Shown here: in pieces, positions 5,799 through 13,617 of the stretch | How the letters are laid out: every line of letters begins with the position of its first letter | Position numbering within the stretch: position 1 is the first letter of the stretch | From: an uncultured Eubacteriales bacterium | GTDB taxonomy: Bacteria > Bacillota > Clostridia > Oscillospirales > Oscillospiraceae | Direction of reading: 5' to 3' | NCBI GenBank assembly: GCA_900547315.1 | Contig: URGI01000027.1 | Span: 1-24,214, forward strand | DNA: 24,214 nt | Notes under the pieces: model-generated | Seen by the model: the letters and a program-made list of their open reading frames with translations, nothing else | Database searches by the model: none | Told to the model about the DNA's origin: nothing | Position numbers and translations under genes: made by a program

Positions 5799-8376
5799 TT
5801 TCAGTTCTGTCCAGTTCCAGTCTGTATTTGTGTGCGCCGTAGTTCGTCTTTTTCAGCAGCGCGTCTATCTGCTCCAGCACGTCCCGCACCTCCAGCGCAA
5901 ACTCGTCCGACGAGGTGCGCAGGACGCCGGAACGCAGCGCCGAGAGCCTGATGAGATTGTCGTTCGTGACGACGCGGACGTCATAATTCTTTCCGATGTT
6001 ATCTGCGAAGCGCTCGATATACGCGTCCGCCGTCTCGCCGTCCTTGGTGAAGGCGACGTGTATATTGTGGTACTCCTCGCGCGAGCCGGGGTTGCCGGGG
6101 GTGCGGAAGCCGTCAAACACCAGCACCAGCTCGCGTTTTGTAAAGCCGCAGTAATTCGACAGCATATCCATCAGCCGTCCGCGCGCAAGGCCAAGCTTTT
6201 CCCGCGCAAGCGCCGAAAGCTCCTGCGACGCGAAGATGAAGTTATAGCCGTCTACTATTATATACTGCTTCTTCGGCGGCACGGCCGGGCGAGGCGGCGC
6301 GGAATTCACTGCCGGTGCACGGTATTCCGGACGCTTTATTGGGCCGAATTCGCGCTCCATTATCGCTTCAAGCTCCCGCTCGTCGATGCTGAGGCTGCGG
6401 TACCGCCTGACCGGCGCGGGAGTCTCCTGCTTTTTCAGGCAGCTTTCAAGATGCATGTACTCCGGAACCTTGTCCCAATGGACGTTGAAGCCCGCGCCAT
6501 GGGCGCAGAATACGGAATCCGCAGTGTTTCCCACATCGCTCTCCGCGTCATAGTCCATCTCCACAATAACATCTTTTTCGTTGTGACACGGGCGGTATCC
6601 CTCCACGCGGCAGGAAAATTTGCCGCGTCCGCCGGAATATGCCGCCACTTCGCTTGCGTAGCCGTTCATCTCCGACACTGGCGCGCTGCCCTCGATGCGC
6701 AGCATTCCGCCCGCGTCGTCAGGCCCCGTGAAGCTGCCGGACATCTGGCGCACGTCGCTTATCGCGCGCCCTATCAGCTCCGGCGGCAGCTCTATCGAAA
6801 ACGCGTACCACGGCTCGAGCAGCACCGATTTTGCCTGCATGAGCCCCTGCCGTATCGCGCGGTAGGTCGCCTGACGAAAGTCTCCGCCCTCGGTGTGCTT
6901 CAGGTGCGCCCGTCCGGCGGCAAGCGTCATCTTCACATCCGTCAGCGGCGAGCCTGTCAGCACGCCAAGGTGCTGCTTTTCGAGCACATGGCCGAGTATC
7001 AGCCGCTGCCAGTTGCGGTCAAGCCCGTCTTCCGGACAGATGCTGTCCACGACTATGCCGCTGCCGCGCGGCATGGGCTCCATTATCAGATGCACCTCCG
7101 CATAATGGCGCAGCGGTTCGAAATGGCCTACGCCCTCCACGGTGTCTGCAATGGTCTCCTTATACATGATGCGCCCCGCGTCAAGCGCGACGTCAACGTC
7201 GAAACGCTCCTTGACAAGCGCGCGGAACACCTCCGCCTGCACCTTGCCCATAAGCTCAACGCGTATCGCCCTGCCGCGCTCATCCCAGCGGATGTGCAGC
7301 TGCGGATCCTCCTCCTGAAGCTGCATCAGCTTCGGCAGCATCACGCGCGGATCCTCCGTCGGCGGCAGCAGCAGACTGTAGCTCAGTACCGGCTCCAGCA
7401 CCGGCTCCGCCGAGACGTCCGCCTCCGCGCCCAGCCCCTGACCGGGGAAAGTCTCGCTCAGGCCGAGCGCGGCGCAGATCCGGCCGGGCTTCACCGTATC
7501 GACGGCCTCGTATTTTATGCCGGAATATATGCGCAGCTGACTGATCTTCTCCTCATGCTCCGCGCCGTCCTCGCCTGTGTAGCGGATAAGCTGCCGTACG
7601 GACAGCTCCCCGCCGTTCACGCGGAGGAAACTCAGGCGCTTGCCCTGCGCGTCGCGCGCTATTTTATACACCCGCGCGGAGAACACGTCTCCCGCCTCGG
7701 TCGGTATCGCGTATTCGTCGATGGCCTGCATGAATTCTTCGACGCCCTCGGTGCGAAGTCCGGAGCCGAAGAAGCACGGGAACACGCGCCGCGTCTTTAT
7801 CAGCTCCGCGACCGTATCGCGGCTCAGCTCCCCGCAGCTCAGATATTCGTCCATCGCGGCCTCGCCGCACATGGCGAGCCGCTCATTGAGCGCGGCGGCA
7901 TTTTCCCCGAAGTCCACACACTCCGCGTCGAGCCGCCGTTGCAGATCTGCCATCAGCGCGGCTCTGTCACAGACGGGCAGGTCCATCTTGGTCACAAATA
8001 TGAAGGTCGGTATCCCGTAACGCCGCAGCAGCTGCCACAGCGTCTCCGTGTGCGCCTGCACACCGTCCGTCCCACTGATGACGAGAACCGCATAATCCAG
8101 CACGCGCAGGCTGCGCTCCGTCTCGGAGACGAAATCGACGTGCCCCGGCGTGTCGAGAAGCGTAACGCTGCTCTGCGGCAGATCAATTACCGCCTGCTTT
8201 GAGAATATGGTTATGCCGCGGGAGCGCTCGATTGAATGCGTGTCAAGATACGAGTCGCGGTGGTCAACGCGGCCAAGCTTTTTGATTTTTCCCGAAAGGT
8301 ACAGCATGGCCTCGGACAGCGTCGTTTTCCCCGCGTCCACATGAGCCAGAATACCTATAACAACATTTTTCTTCAT
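5785..8376 (-). CDS. TetM/EF-G-like ribosomal GTPase fused to a C-terminal Rae1/YacP (NYN) ribonuclease domain
   Basis: This 863-residue protein begins with a complete translational GTPase: G1 AHVDAGKT (11-18), G2 RGITIF (53-58), G3 DTPGH (75-79) and G4 TKMD (129-132, with Thr for the usual Asn). EF-G-like domains II-V follow to about 625, closest to the TetM/TetO ribosomal-protection group (GDFRQAT in domain IV). A basic, Pro-rich linker leads to an NYN domain at about 702-850 that matches B. subtilis Rae1/YacP: VDGYN (D709), VFD (D755), FTKDGETAD (E781, D784), VVTND (D806) and the G-x-LR-x-SS-x-E segment. Rae1 cleaves mRNA in the ribosomal A site. The TetM loop Y-S-P-V is replaced here by L-K-H-T, so tetracycline resistance is doubtful. 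The start follows homology (MKKNVVIGILAHVDAGKTT); an in-frame TTG at 8412 lies within the -35 box. It overlaps ylmH by 14 nt. Confidence 0.93.
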   Translation of the reverse strand: MKKNVVIGILAHVDAGKTTLSEAMLYLSGKIKKLGRVDHRDSYLDTHSIERSRGITIFSKQAVIDLPQSSVTLLDTPGHVDFVSETERSLRVLDYAVLVISGTDGVQAHTETLWQLLRRYGIPTFIFVTKMDLPVCDRAALMADLQRRLDAECVDFGENAAALNERLAMCGEAAMDEYLSCGELSRDTVAELIKTRRVFPCFFGSGLRTEGVEEFMQAIDEYAIPTEAGDVFSARVYKIARDAQGKRLSFLRVNGGELSVRQLIRYTGEDGAEHEEKISQLRIYSGIKYEAVDTVKPGRICAALGLSETFPGQGLGAEADVSAEPVLEPVLSYSLLLPPTEDPRVMLPKLMQLQEEDPQLHIRWDERGRAIRVELMGKVQAEVFRALVKERFDVDVALDAGRIMYKETIADTVEGVGHFEPLRHYAEVHLIMEPMPRGSGIVVDSICPEDGLDRNWQRLILGHVLEKQHLGVLTGSPLTDVKMTLAAGRAHLKHTEGGDFRQATYRAIRQGLMQAKSVLLEPWYAFSIELPPELIGRAISDVRQMSGSFTGPDDAGGMLRIEGSAPVSEMNGYASEVAAYSGGRGKFSCRVEGYRPCHNEKDVIVEMDYDAESDVGNTADSVFCAHGAGFNVHWDKVPEYMHLESCLKKQETPAPVRRYRSLSIDERELEAIMEREFGPIKRPEYRAPAVNSAPPRPAVPPKKQYIIVDGYNFIFASQELSALAREKLGLARGRLMDMLSNYCGFTKRELVLVFDGFRTPGNPGSREEYHNIHVAFTKDGETADAYIERFADNIGKNYDVRVVTNDNLIRLSALRSGVLRTSSDEFALEVRDVLEQIDALLKKTNYGAHKYRLELDRTENGEK

Positions 8377-8383
8377 GGGTGAT

Positions 8384-8412
8384 ATTTTACCAGTGTTGAA
8401 CAAAAATATCAA
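8384..8412 (-). promoter_or_regulatory. Strong sigma-A promoter giving a predicted leaderless mRNA
   Basis: On the minus strand TTGATA (8412-8407), a 17-bp spacer and TAAAAT (8389-8384) with an extended -10 TG one base upstream match the vegetative consensus at 5/6 positions each. The ATG of the GTPase-NYN gene begins only 7 nt after the -10 box, i.e. at or next to the expected transcription start. No Shine-Dalgarno lies between them, so the transcript would be leaderless. Confidence 0.65.
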
Positions 8413-8545
8413 GGATAAGTAAACGCGCCGCCCTCCTGCCGTATAGGGTTACATAACATGTCATCGCTATGCATACGTTCTGTAATTGCGCGCATATTTT
8501 TATGATATTTTTTTGCAACTATGACTACCATTTTTGTAAATGCTG

Positions 8546-8554
8546 TGATATAAT
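8546..8554 (+). promoter_or_regulatory. Probable extended -10 promoter of the two-component operon
   Basis: TGATATAAT is a perfect -10 box with the extended TG motif. The -35 position at 8526-8531 (TACCAT) is poor, as often tolerated with an extended -10. A second TATAAT lies at 8569-8574. The start codon at 8611 is preceded by AGGGGGA at 8594-8600. The remainder of the 8413-8545 divergent region shows no gene or clear operator. Confidence 0.45.
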
Positions 8555-8610
8555 TACTTGTCATAATATATAATGCTTACAAAATGCCTTAACAGGGGGA
8601 AATCACATAT

Positions 8611-9300
8611 ATGAAGAAGATACTTGTTCTGGAAGACGAAGCAAATATCCGCAGCTTTGTGGTCATCAACCTGCGCCGCAGCGGCTTCGAGCCGATAGAG
8701 GCCGAGAACGGAGAAATGGCTCTTGAAAAGCTCAAGCAGAACCCCGACATCTGCCTTGCCCTGCTGGATGTCATGCTGCCCGATATCGACGGGTTTGAGG
8801 TCTGCCGCCGCATCCGCGCGACCGGCTCCAAGATGGGCATCATCATGCTCACGGCAAAAAGTCAGGAGATCGACAAGGTCACCGGGCTTATGACCGGCGC
8901 GGACGACTACGTCACCAAGCCCTTTTCCCCCGCGGAGCTCACAGCGCGCGTCGACGCGCTCATCCGCCGTCTCGGCGTTGACGAGGAGGAGAAGAACTCC
9001 GTTGAGATCGTCAGCGGCCCGTTCGTGCTTAACATCCGCAACCGTACCCTTGAAAAGAACGGTCAACGCCTGAAGCTGACCCAGATAGAATACCTGCTGA
9101 TGAAGCTCTTCATGGAGAATCCCGGCAAGGCCATGAGCCGCGAGGACATTCTCTCCGCCGTGTGGGGCAGCGAGTTCGGCGGCGAGCTCAAGACCGTCGA
9201 CGTCAACATCCGCCGCCTGCGCATCAAGATAGAGTCCGACCCGACAGAGCCTGAATACCTCACCACCGTCTGGGGCTACGGCTACAAGTGGGGCTACTGA
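8611..9300 (+). CDS. OmpR/PhoB-family response regulator
   Basis: A 229-residue cytoplasmic DNA-binding regulator. The receiver domain (1-120) has the acidic pair E8/D9 (VLEDE), phosphoacceptor D53 in LLDVMLPDIDG, T81 in MLTAK and K103 in TKPF. The C-terminal winged helix (about 135-229) ends with the typical VDVNIRRLRIKIE and TVWGYGYKW segments. It is paired with the histidine kinase that begins 46 nt downstream. GGGGG lies about 11 nt before the ATG. The stimulus and regulon are unknown; the operon continues into general cell-maintenance genes, so no specific regulon can be read from context. Confidence 0.95.
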   Translation: MKKILVLEDEANIRSFVVINLRRSGFEPIEAENGEMALEKLKQNPDICLALLDVMLPDIDGFEVCRRIRATGSKMGIIMLTAKSQEIDKVTGLMTGADDYVTKPFSPAELTARVDALIRRLGVDEEEKNSVEIVSGPFVLNIRNRTLEKNGQRLKLTQIEYLLMKLFMENPGKAMSREDILSAVWGSEFGGELKTVDVNIRRLRIKIESDPTEPEYLTTVWGYGYKWGY

Positions 9301-9346
9301 GCCAAGCGGCGCAAAAAACCATCTCTGCAAAACGGAAGTATTATGA

Positions 9347-10336
9347 ATGTTTAAAGACCTGAAAACTCAACTGTTTGCCTCCAGCATGGCGGCAATAGTC
9401 CTGCTGCTGCTCGCGGTATGGTTCATCACCCGCGCGATATACACGCCCGCGATAATCATCATCGTTCTGATGTGCATCTTCCTCGTCGGCGTGAACCTTT
9501 GGTTCTCGCGCTTCGTGTCCGAGCCTATCGAGAATCTCACCGAGGCCGCGCGCCACATCGCCGCCGGCAGCTACGGAGTCAAAATTGAAAAGACCAGCGA
9601 AAACGAGCTTGGCCGCCTTACCGACGAGCTGAACAGCATGTCGGAAAAGGTCGCCGTGGCGGAGAAATCGCGCACGGAGTTCATCTCCCAGGTGTCGCAC
9701 GAGCTTCGCACCCCGCTCACCGCGATAACCGGCTGGGCGGAGACGATAGCTTTCGACGAGGCCGTGCAGGGCGACTCTCTGCGCGGGATAAACATCATCT
9801 CCAAGGAGGCCGAGAGGCTTACGGGCATGGTGTCGGAGATGCTGGAATTCACCCGCATACAGGACGGACGCTTCAATCTCCGCGTCGAGCTTATCGACAT
9901 CGCCGCCGAGCTTGAGGACGCGATATTCACCTACGGTGAGCTGATGCGTCAGGCCGGTATCGAGGTGAACTACACCCAGCCCCCCGCTGAGATCCCGCTC
10001 ATCCCCGGCGATCCGGAGAGGCTGAAGCAGGTGTTCCTGAATCTGCTGGACAACGCCGCGAAGCATGGCGGGGACGGCAAGAAGGTAGACGTCGCGCTCA
10101 CTGCCGACGCTGCGGGCGTACACATCAGCATCCGCGACTATGGCCGCGGCATCCCCGAGGGCGAACTGCCGCACGTCAAGGAGAAGTTCTACAAGGGCAG
10201 CTCCAAGAACCGCGGCACGGGCATCGGCCTTGCCGTGTGCGACGAGATAATCACGCGGCACAGCGGCGCGCTCGAGATAGAAAACGCGGAGGGCGGCGGC
10301 TGCATCGCAAAAATAACTTTACCTATCAGTAACTAA
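9347..10336 (+). CDS. Sensor histidine kinase with minimal extracytoplasmic region
   Basis: A 329-residue membrane histidine kinase. Two hydrophobic helices (about 12-29 and 34-53) are separated by only a few residues, so there is essentially no extracellular sensor. A HAMP linker follows (about 52-105), then the HisKA H-box SQVSHELRTPL with H118, the N-box LLDNAAKHG, G1 DYGRGIP and G2 GTGIGLAV. The structure suggests sensing in or near the membrane, or through a partner protein; this is inference. The start ATG follows GGAAG by about 8 nt. The DUF1385 gene begins 9 nt after its stop, suggesting co-transcription with the response regulator and the genes downstream. Confidence 0.94.
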   Translation: MFKDLKTQLFASSMAAIVLLLLAVWFITRAIYTPAIIIIVLMCIFLVGVNLWFSRFVSEPIENLTEAARHIAAGSYGVKIEKTSENELGRLTDELNSMSEKVAVAEKSRTEFISQVSHELRTPLTAITGWAETIAFDEAVQGDSLRGINIISKEAERLTGMVSEMLEFTRIQDGRFNLRVELIDIAAELEDAIFTYGELMRQAGIEVNYTQPPAEIPLIPGDPERLKQVFLNLLDNAAKHGGDGKKVDVALTADAAGVHISIRDYGRGIPEGELPHVKEKFYKGSSKNRGTGIGLAVCDEIITRHSGALEIENAEGGGCIAKITLPISN

Positions 10337-10345
10337 GGAGAAAGC

Positions 10346-11287
10346 ATGGCAAATAACAAAGACTGCGGCTTCCGCACCTCGATAGGCGGACAGGCGCTCA
10401 TAGAAGGCATACTCATGCGCGGCCCGAAGAAGCAGGCCATCGTCTGCCGCACGGCGGAGGGGCTTGTAGAAAAGGTCGATGAGCTAAAGCTGCTAAAGGA
10501 CAAATACCCGATATTCGGCTGGCCGTTCATCCGCGGCTGCGTGACCTTTATCGACTCCATGATAAAGGGTATGCAGGCGCTCACCTACTCCGCGGAGCTT
10601 GTGCCCGTTGAGGATCAGGAGCCGGACAAGCTCGACCAGTGGATTGAGAAGCACTTCGAGGCCGAGAAGGCGTCGAAGATAGTCATCGGCACGGCGGTGG
10701 TGCTCGGTATCGCGCTCGCGCTGTTTCTCTTCATCTTCCTGCCGACCCTGATAGTCGGGCTTATAAAGCCGCTGACGCAAAATCTCGTGCTGAGAAATCT
10801 CTCCGAGGGCGTCGTGAAGATCATTATTCTGCTTGCCTATATGCGCCTTTGCTGCTGCGTAAGCGACGTAAAGCGCCTGTTTTCCTATCACGGCGCGGAG
10901 CATAAGACCATATTCTGCTATGAGCACGGCAAGCCCCTCACGGTGGAAAACGTCAGGACGGAGTCCCGCTTCCACCCGCGTTGCGGCACAAGCTTTTTGC
11001 TTGTGGTCGTTGTCGTCAGCATACTCGTAAACTCCGTCGTCACCCTGACAAACAGCTTTGCGCGCATGGGAGCGCATCTGCTGCTCCTGCCGCTGGTCGT
11101 CGGCATAAGCTACGAGATAAACCGCTGGTGCGGCCGGCATGACAACTGGCTGTCCGCCGCGCTCTCCGCGCCGGGCAAATGGCTCCAGCATATGACCACG
11201 AACGAGCCGGACGACAGCATGATAGAGTGCGCGATTCGCGCGATGGAGCTTGTCATCCCCGAAGAAAAAGGCAGCGACGCCTGGTAA
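10346..11287 (+). CDS. yqhQ: DUF1385 family membrane protein (YqhQ-like)
   Basis: A 313-residue protein of the DUF1385/YqhQ family, recognised by the N-terminal SIGGQALIEGILMRGP, the central RLFSYHGAEHKTIFCYE, then FHPRCGTSFL and GISYEINRW. About four to five membrane segments are visible (around 111-138, 155-172, 213-235, 240-262). The function of the family is not established. In Clostridia it is commonly next to prmC, as here (21 nt gap). GGAG lies 6 nt before the ATG. The conserved HGAEHK and HPRCGTS motifs suggest a metal site or enzymatic centre at the membrane face, which is inference. Confidence 0.92.
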   Translation: MANNKDCGFRTSIGGQALIEGILMRGPKKQAIVCRTAEGLVEKVDELKLLKDKYPIFGWPFIRGCVTFIDSMIKGMQALTYSAELVPVEDQEPDKLDQWIEKHFEAEKASKIVIGTAVVLGIALALFLFIFLPTLIVGLIKPLTQNLVLRNLSEGVVKIIILLAYMRLCCCVSDVKRLFSYHGAEHKTIFCYEHGKPLTVENVRTESRFHPRCGTSFLLVVVVVSILVNSVVTLTNSFARMGAHLLLLPLVVGISYEINRWCGRHDNWLSAALSAPGKWLQHMTTNEPDDSMIECAIRAMELVIPEEKGSDAW

Positions 11288-11308
11288 ATCAGAATTGAGG
11301 ATCGCCGG

Positions 11309-12163
11309 ATGAAAACTTACAACGACATTTATCTTGAAACGCGCAACGCCCTGCGCGCAAGCGGCATCGAGGGCTACACCCTTGAAGCGCGGCTGCTGGT
11401 GGCCACCGCCGCCGGAAAGTCCGTCGCGGAGCTGCTGCGCGACATCAATCTGTACACCACCGCCGCCATCGACGCGGAGGTTCAGGAGCTGACGCGCCGC
11501 CGCCTCGCCGGTGAGCCGGTCGCGTACATTACGGGAGCTTGGGAGTTTTACGGGCTGCCGATGAAGGTCACGCCCGACGTGCTCATCCCCCGCATGGACA
11601 CGGAGCTGCTCGTGACCAGTGCCAAAGAGCTGCTGCTCGGCCGCAAGATGGACGCGAGAATACTTGACCTCTGCTGCGGCAGCGGCTGCATCGCCTGTGC
11701 GCTCGGTCACGAGCTGCCGGCAACGAAACTCGTCGCCGTCGATATCAGCGCCAACGCCCTCGAGATCGCGCGCGAGAACTTCGCGTCGAACCGGCTCGGC
11801 TCCCGCGCCATCTGCATTCAGGCGGACGCGACCTCCTCTCCTCCGATGAGCATCGGCCAGTTTGACATGATCGTCTCCAATCCCCCGTACATTGCCAGCG
11901 CCGAGATAATGACGCTCGACGCCTCCGTGCGCGACTATGAGCCGATATGGGCGCTCGACGGCGGCGAGGACGGGTACCGCTTCTATAAGGCGATAATCAA
12001 GTATTGGAAGAGCCTGCTCCGCCCCGGCGGATTCCTGCTGTTCGAGGTCGGCGAGGGGCAGGCCGCGACGGTCAAGGATATGCTGAGCTCCGCCGGCTTC
12101 CGCGCCGTCGGCTCCAGACTCGACACGCTGAACATTGAGCGCGTCGTGATAGGCAAAATGTAA
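11309..12163 (+). CDS. prmC: Peptide chain release factor N5-glutamine methyltransferase
   Basis: A 284-residue SAM-dependent methyltransferase that methylates the glutamine of the GGQ motif in release factors RF1 and RF2. The N-terminal helical domain carries GEPVAYITG (68-76) and the IPRMDTE motif. The catalytic domain has the SAM loop DLCCGSGCIA (120-129), acidic VAVD (142-145) and the substrate-glutamine motif NPPY (191-194). Length is normal. GAGG lies 9 nt upstream of the ATG. The usual neighbour prfA is absent, although DUF1385 precedes it as in many Clostridia. Confidence 0.96.
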   Translation: MKTYNDIYLETRNALRASGIEGYTLEARLLVATAAGKSVAELLRDINLYTTAAIDAEVQELTRRRLAGEPVAYITGAWEFYGLPMKVTPDVLIPRMDTELLVTSAKELLLGRKMDARILDLCCGSGCIACALGHELPATKLVAVDISANALEIARENFASNRLGSRAICIQADATSSPPMSIGQFDMIVSNPPYIASAEIMTLDASVRDYEPIWALDGGEDGYRFYKAIIKYWKSLLRPGGFLLFEVGEGQAATVKDMLSSAGFRAVGSRLDTLNIERVVIGKM

Positions 12164-12169
12164 GCGCCC

Positions 12170-12460
12170 ATGGAAAGAAAGCCGAAATTTGCGCTCATCC
12201 ACGGGATAATAAACGTACTGCTGCCCGTTATACCGGTTCTGATGCACAGAGGTGTGTTCGGCGTCGCGGAAAACACGTGGCAATATATCTGGCTCATCTT
12301 CGCGGTGCAGGTCGTGCCGCCGCTGTCCTCGCTCGCGGGGATCGTTATTGCTGGCATTCAGCTTAAAAAGACCCGCGCATCCACCGTCAGAGTCGGATTA
12401 CTGCTGTCCTGCTGCGGGCTTGCACTGTACATCGTTTTCAGATTTATTCTGAAGATATAA
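12170..12460 (+). CDS. Small membrane protein of unknown function
   Basis: A 96-residue protein with three predicted membrane helices (about 8-25, 40-64 and 74-94) and basic termini. It begins 6 nt after the prmC stop and ends 46 nt before recA. No clear Shine-Dalgarno precedes its ATG, so coupling to prmC translation is likely. Cys-Cys occurs in the last helix (LLLSCCGLALYIVF). I do not recognise a family. Codon usage resembles the neighbours, which supports it being real. Confidence 0.75.
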   Translation: MERKPKFALIHGIINVLLPVIPVLMHRGVFGVAENTWQYIWLIFAVQVVPPLSSLAGIVIAGIQLKKTRASTVRVGLLLSCCGLALYIVFRFILKI

Positions 12461-12506
12461 TTCAACTGCGAGAAAATCTACTATTATATATAAAGGAGAG
12501 CTACAC

Positions 12507-13610
12507 ATGGCTGAAAAGAAAAAATCCGTTCCGGTCGTCGCCGCGCCCACGACCGATAAGAAAAAAGCTCTTGAGACCGCTATTGCCAGAATCGAAAAGG
12601 ATTACGGCAAAGGCACCATCATGCGTCTGGGCGACGATATTCCGGTTAACGTTGAGTCTCTGTCAACCGGTTCGCTCTCTCTCGACCTCGCCCTCGGCAT
12701 CGGCGGCGTCCCCCGCGGACGTATCGTCGAGATATACGGCCCCGAGGCTTCCGGTAAGACTACCCTTGCGCTCCACGTCGTCGCTTCCGCGCAGAAAAAC
12801 GGCGGCGAAGCGGCGTACATCGACGTTGAGCACGCGCTCGAGCCTGCTTACGCCCGCGCCCTCGGCGTCGATATAGACAGCCTCCTCATCTCCCAGCCGG
12901 ACACCGGCGAGCAGGCGCTCGACATTGCCGAGTCCCTCGTACGCTCCGGCGCTATCGACGTGCTGGTCATCGACTCCGTCGCCGCGCTCATCCCCCGCGT
13001 TGAGCTTGAGGGTGAGGTCGGCGACACTGTCGTCGGCGCGCTGGCGAGACTGATGTCTCAGGCCATGCGCCGTCTGGCCGGTGCGATAAGCAAGAATAAC
13101 TGCACCGTTATCTTCATAAACCAGCTGCGTCAGAAGATCGGCGTCATGTACGGCAACCCCGAGACCACCCCCGGCGGTCTGGCGCTGAAGTACTACGCCT
13201 CCGTCCGTATCGACGTGCGCCGCATAGAGACGCTGAAAAACGGCACCGAGATGATCGGCAACCGCACCCGCGCCAAGGTCGTCAAGAACAAGGTCGCTCC
13301 CCCGTTCCGCGAGGCGGAGTTCGACATCATGTACGGCGAGGGCATCTCGAAAATCGGTGAGATAGTCGATCTCGGCGTCAAGCTCGAGATAATCGACAAG
13401 GCCGGCGCGTGGTTCACCGTTGACGGTCAGCGCGTGCAAGGCCGCGACGCCGTGAAGGAATATCTGCGCAATAATCCTGAGGTCTGCGACAAGATCGAGC
13501 AAGAGATCCGCGCAAACTCCTTCAAGCTCATGAGCCCGCAGGCGCGCAAGGCCGCGCAGGTCTCCGGCCGCGCCGTCGATATAACCGCGTCGGACTTCGA
13601 CGAGGGCTGA
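12507..13610 (+). CDS. recA: RecA recombinase
   Basis: A 367-residue RecA, the ATP-dependent strand-exchange protein that also triggers LexA autocleavage. Walker A GPEASGKT (78-85) and Walker B VLVID (152-156) are intact, as are QPDTGEQALDI and the L2 region QKIGVMYGNPETTPGG. The L1 loop (168-179) is unusual: the GDSHxGLxAR of most RecA proteins reads GDTVVGALAR here, replacing the conserved His by V175. In L2 the residue after PGG is Leu (L225) rather than the common Arg or Asn. AAAGGAGAG lies 6 nt before the ATG. The preceding 46 nt are AT-rich but show no recognisable LexA box. Confidence 0.98.
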   Translation: MAEKKKSVPVVAAPTTDKKKALETAIARIEKDYGKGTIMRLGDDIPVNVESLSTGSLSLDLALGIGGVPRGRIVEIYGPEASGKTTLALHVVASAQKNGGEAAYIDVEHALEPAYARALGVDIDSLLISQPDTGEQALDIAESLVRSGAIDVLVIDSVAALIPRVELEGEVGDTVVGALARLMSQAMRRLAGAISKNNCTVIFINQLRQKIGVMYGNPETTPGGLALKYYASVRIDVRRIETLKNGTEMIGNRTRAKVVKNKVAPPFREAEFDIMYGEGISKIGEIVDLGVKLEIIDKAGAWFTVDGQRVQGRDAVKEYLRNNPEVCDKIEQEIRANSFKLMSPQARKAAQVSGRAVDITASDFDEG

Positions 13611-13617
13611 TACGGTC

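Noticed and set aside
5734..8202. Long plus-strand open frame opposite the GTPase-NYN gene
   Set aside because: The minus-strand reading has clear domains; this translation is His/Arg/Leu-rich without motifs, a shadow caused by strong third-position G/C bias.
8377..8412. Longer reading of the GTPase-NYN gene from a TTG
   Set aside because: The extra 12 residues overlap the promoter, and homologues begin at the Met near HVDAGKT.
9343..9354. ATG-AAT-GTT-TAA micro-frame overlapping the histidine kinase start
   Set aside because: Only three codons; probably chance, with the kinase ATG at 9347 supported by family alignment.
10493..12283. Long minus-strand open frame opposite DUF1385 and prmC
   Set aside because: It spans two well-recognised plus-strand genes and their gap and has no recognisable domain.
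12461..12506. LexA/SOS box before recA
   Set aside because: No GAAC-N4-GTTC-like sequence is present; a weak AT-rich -10 cannot be fixed with confidence.
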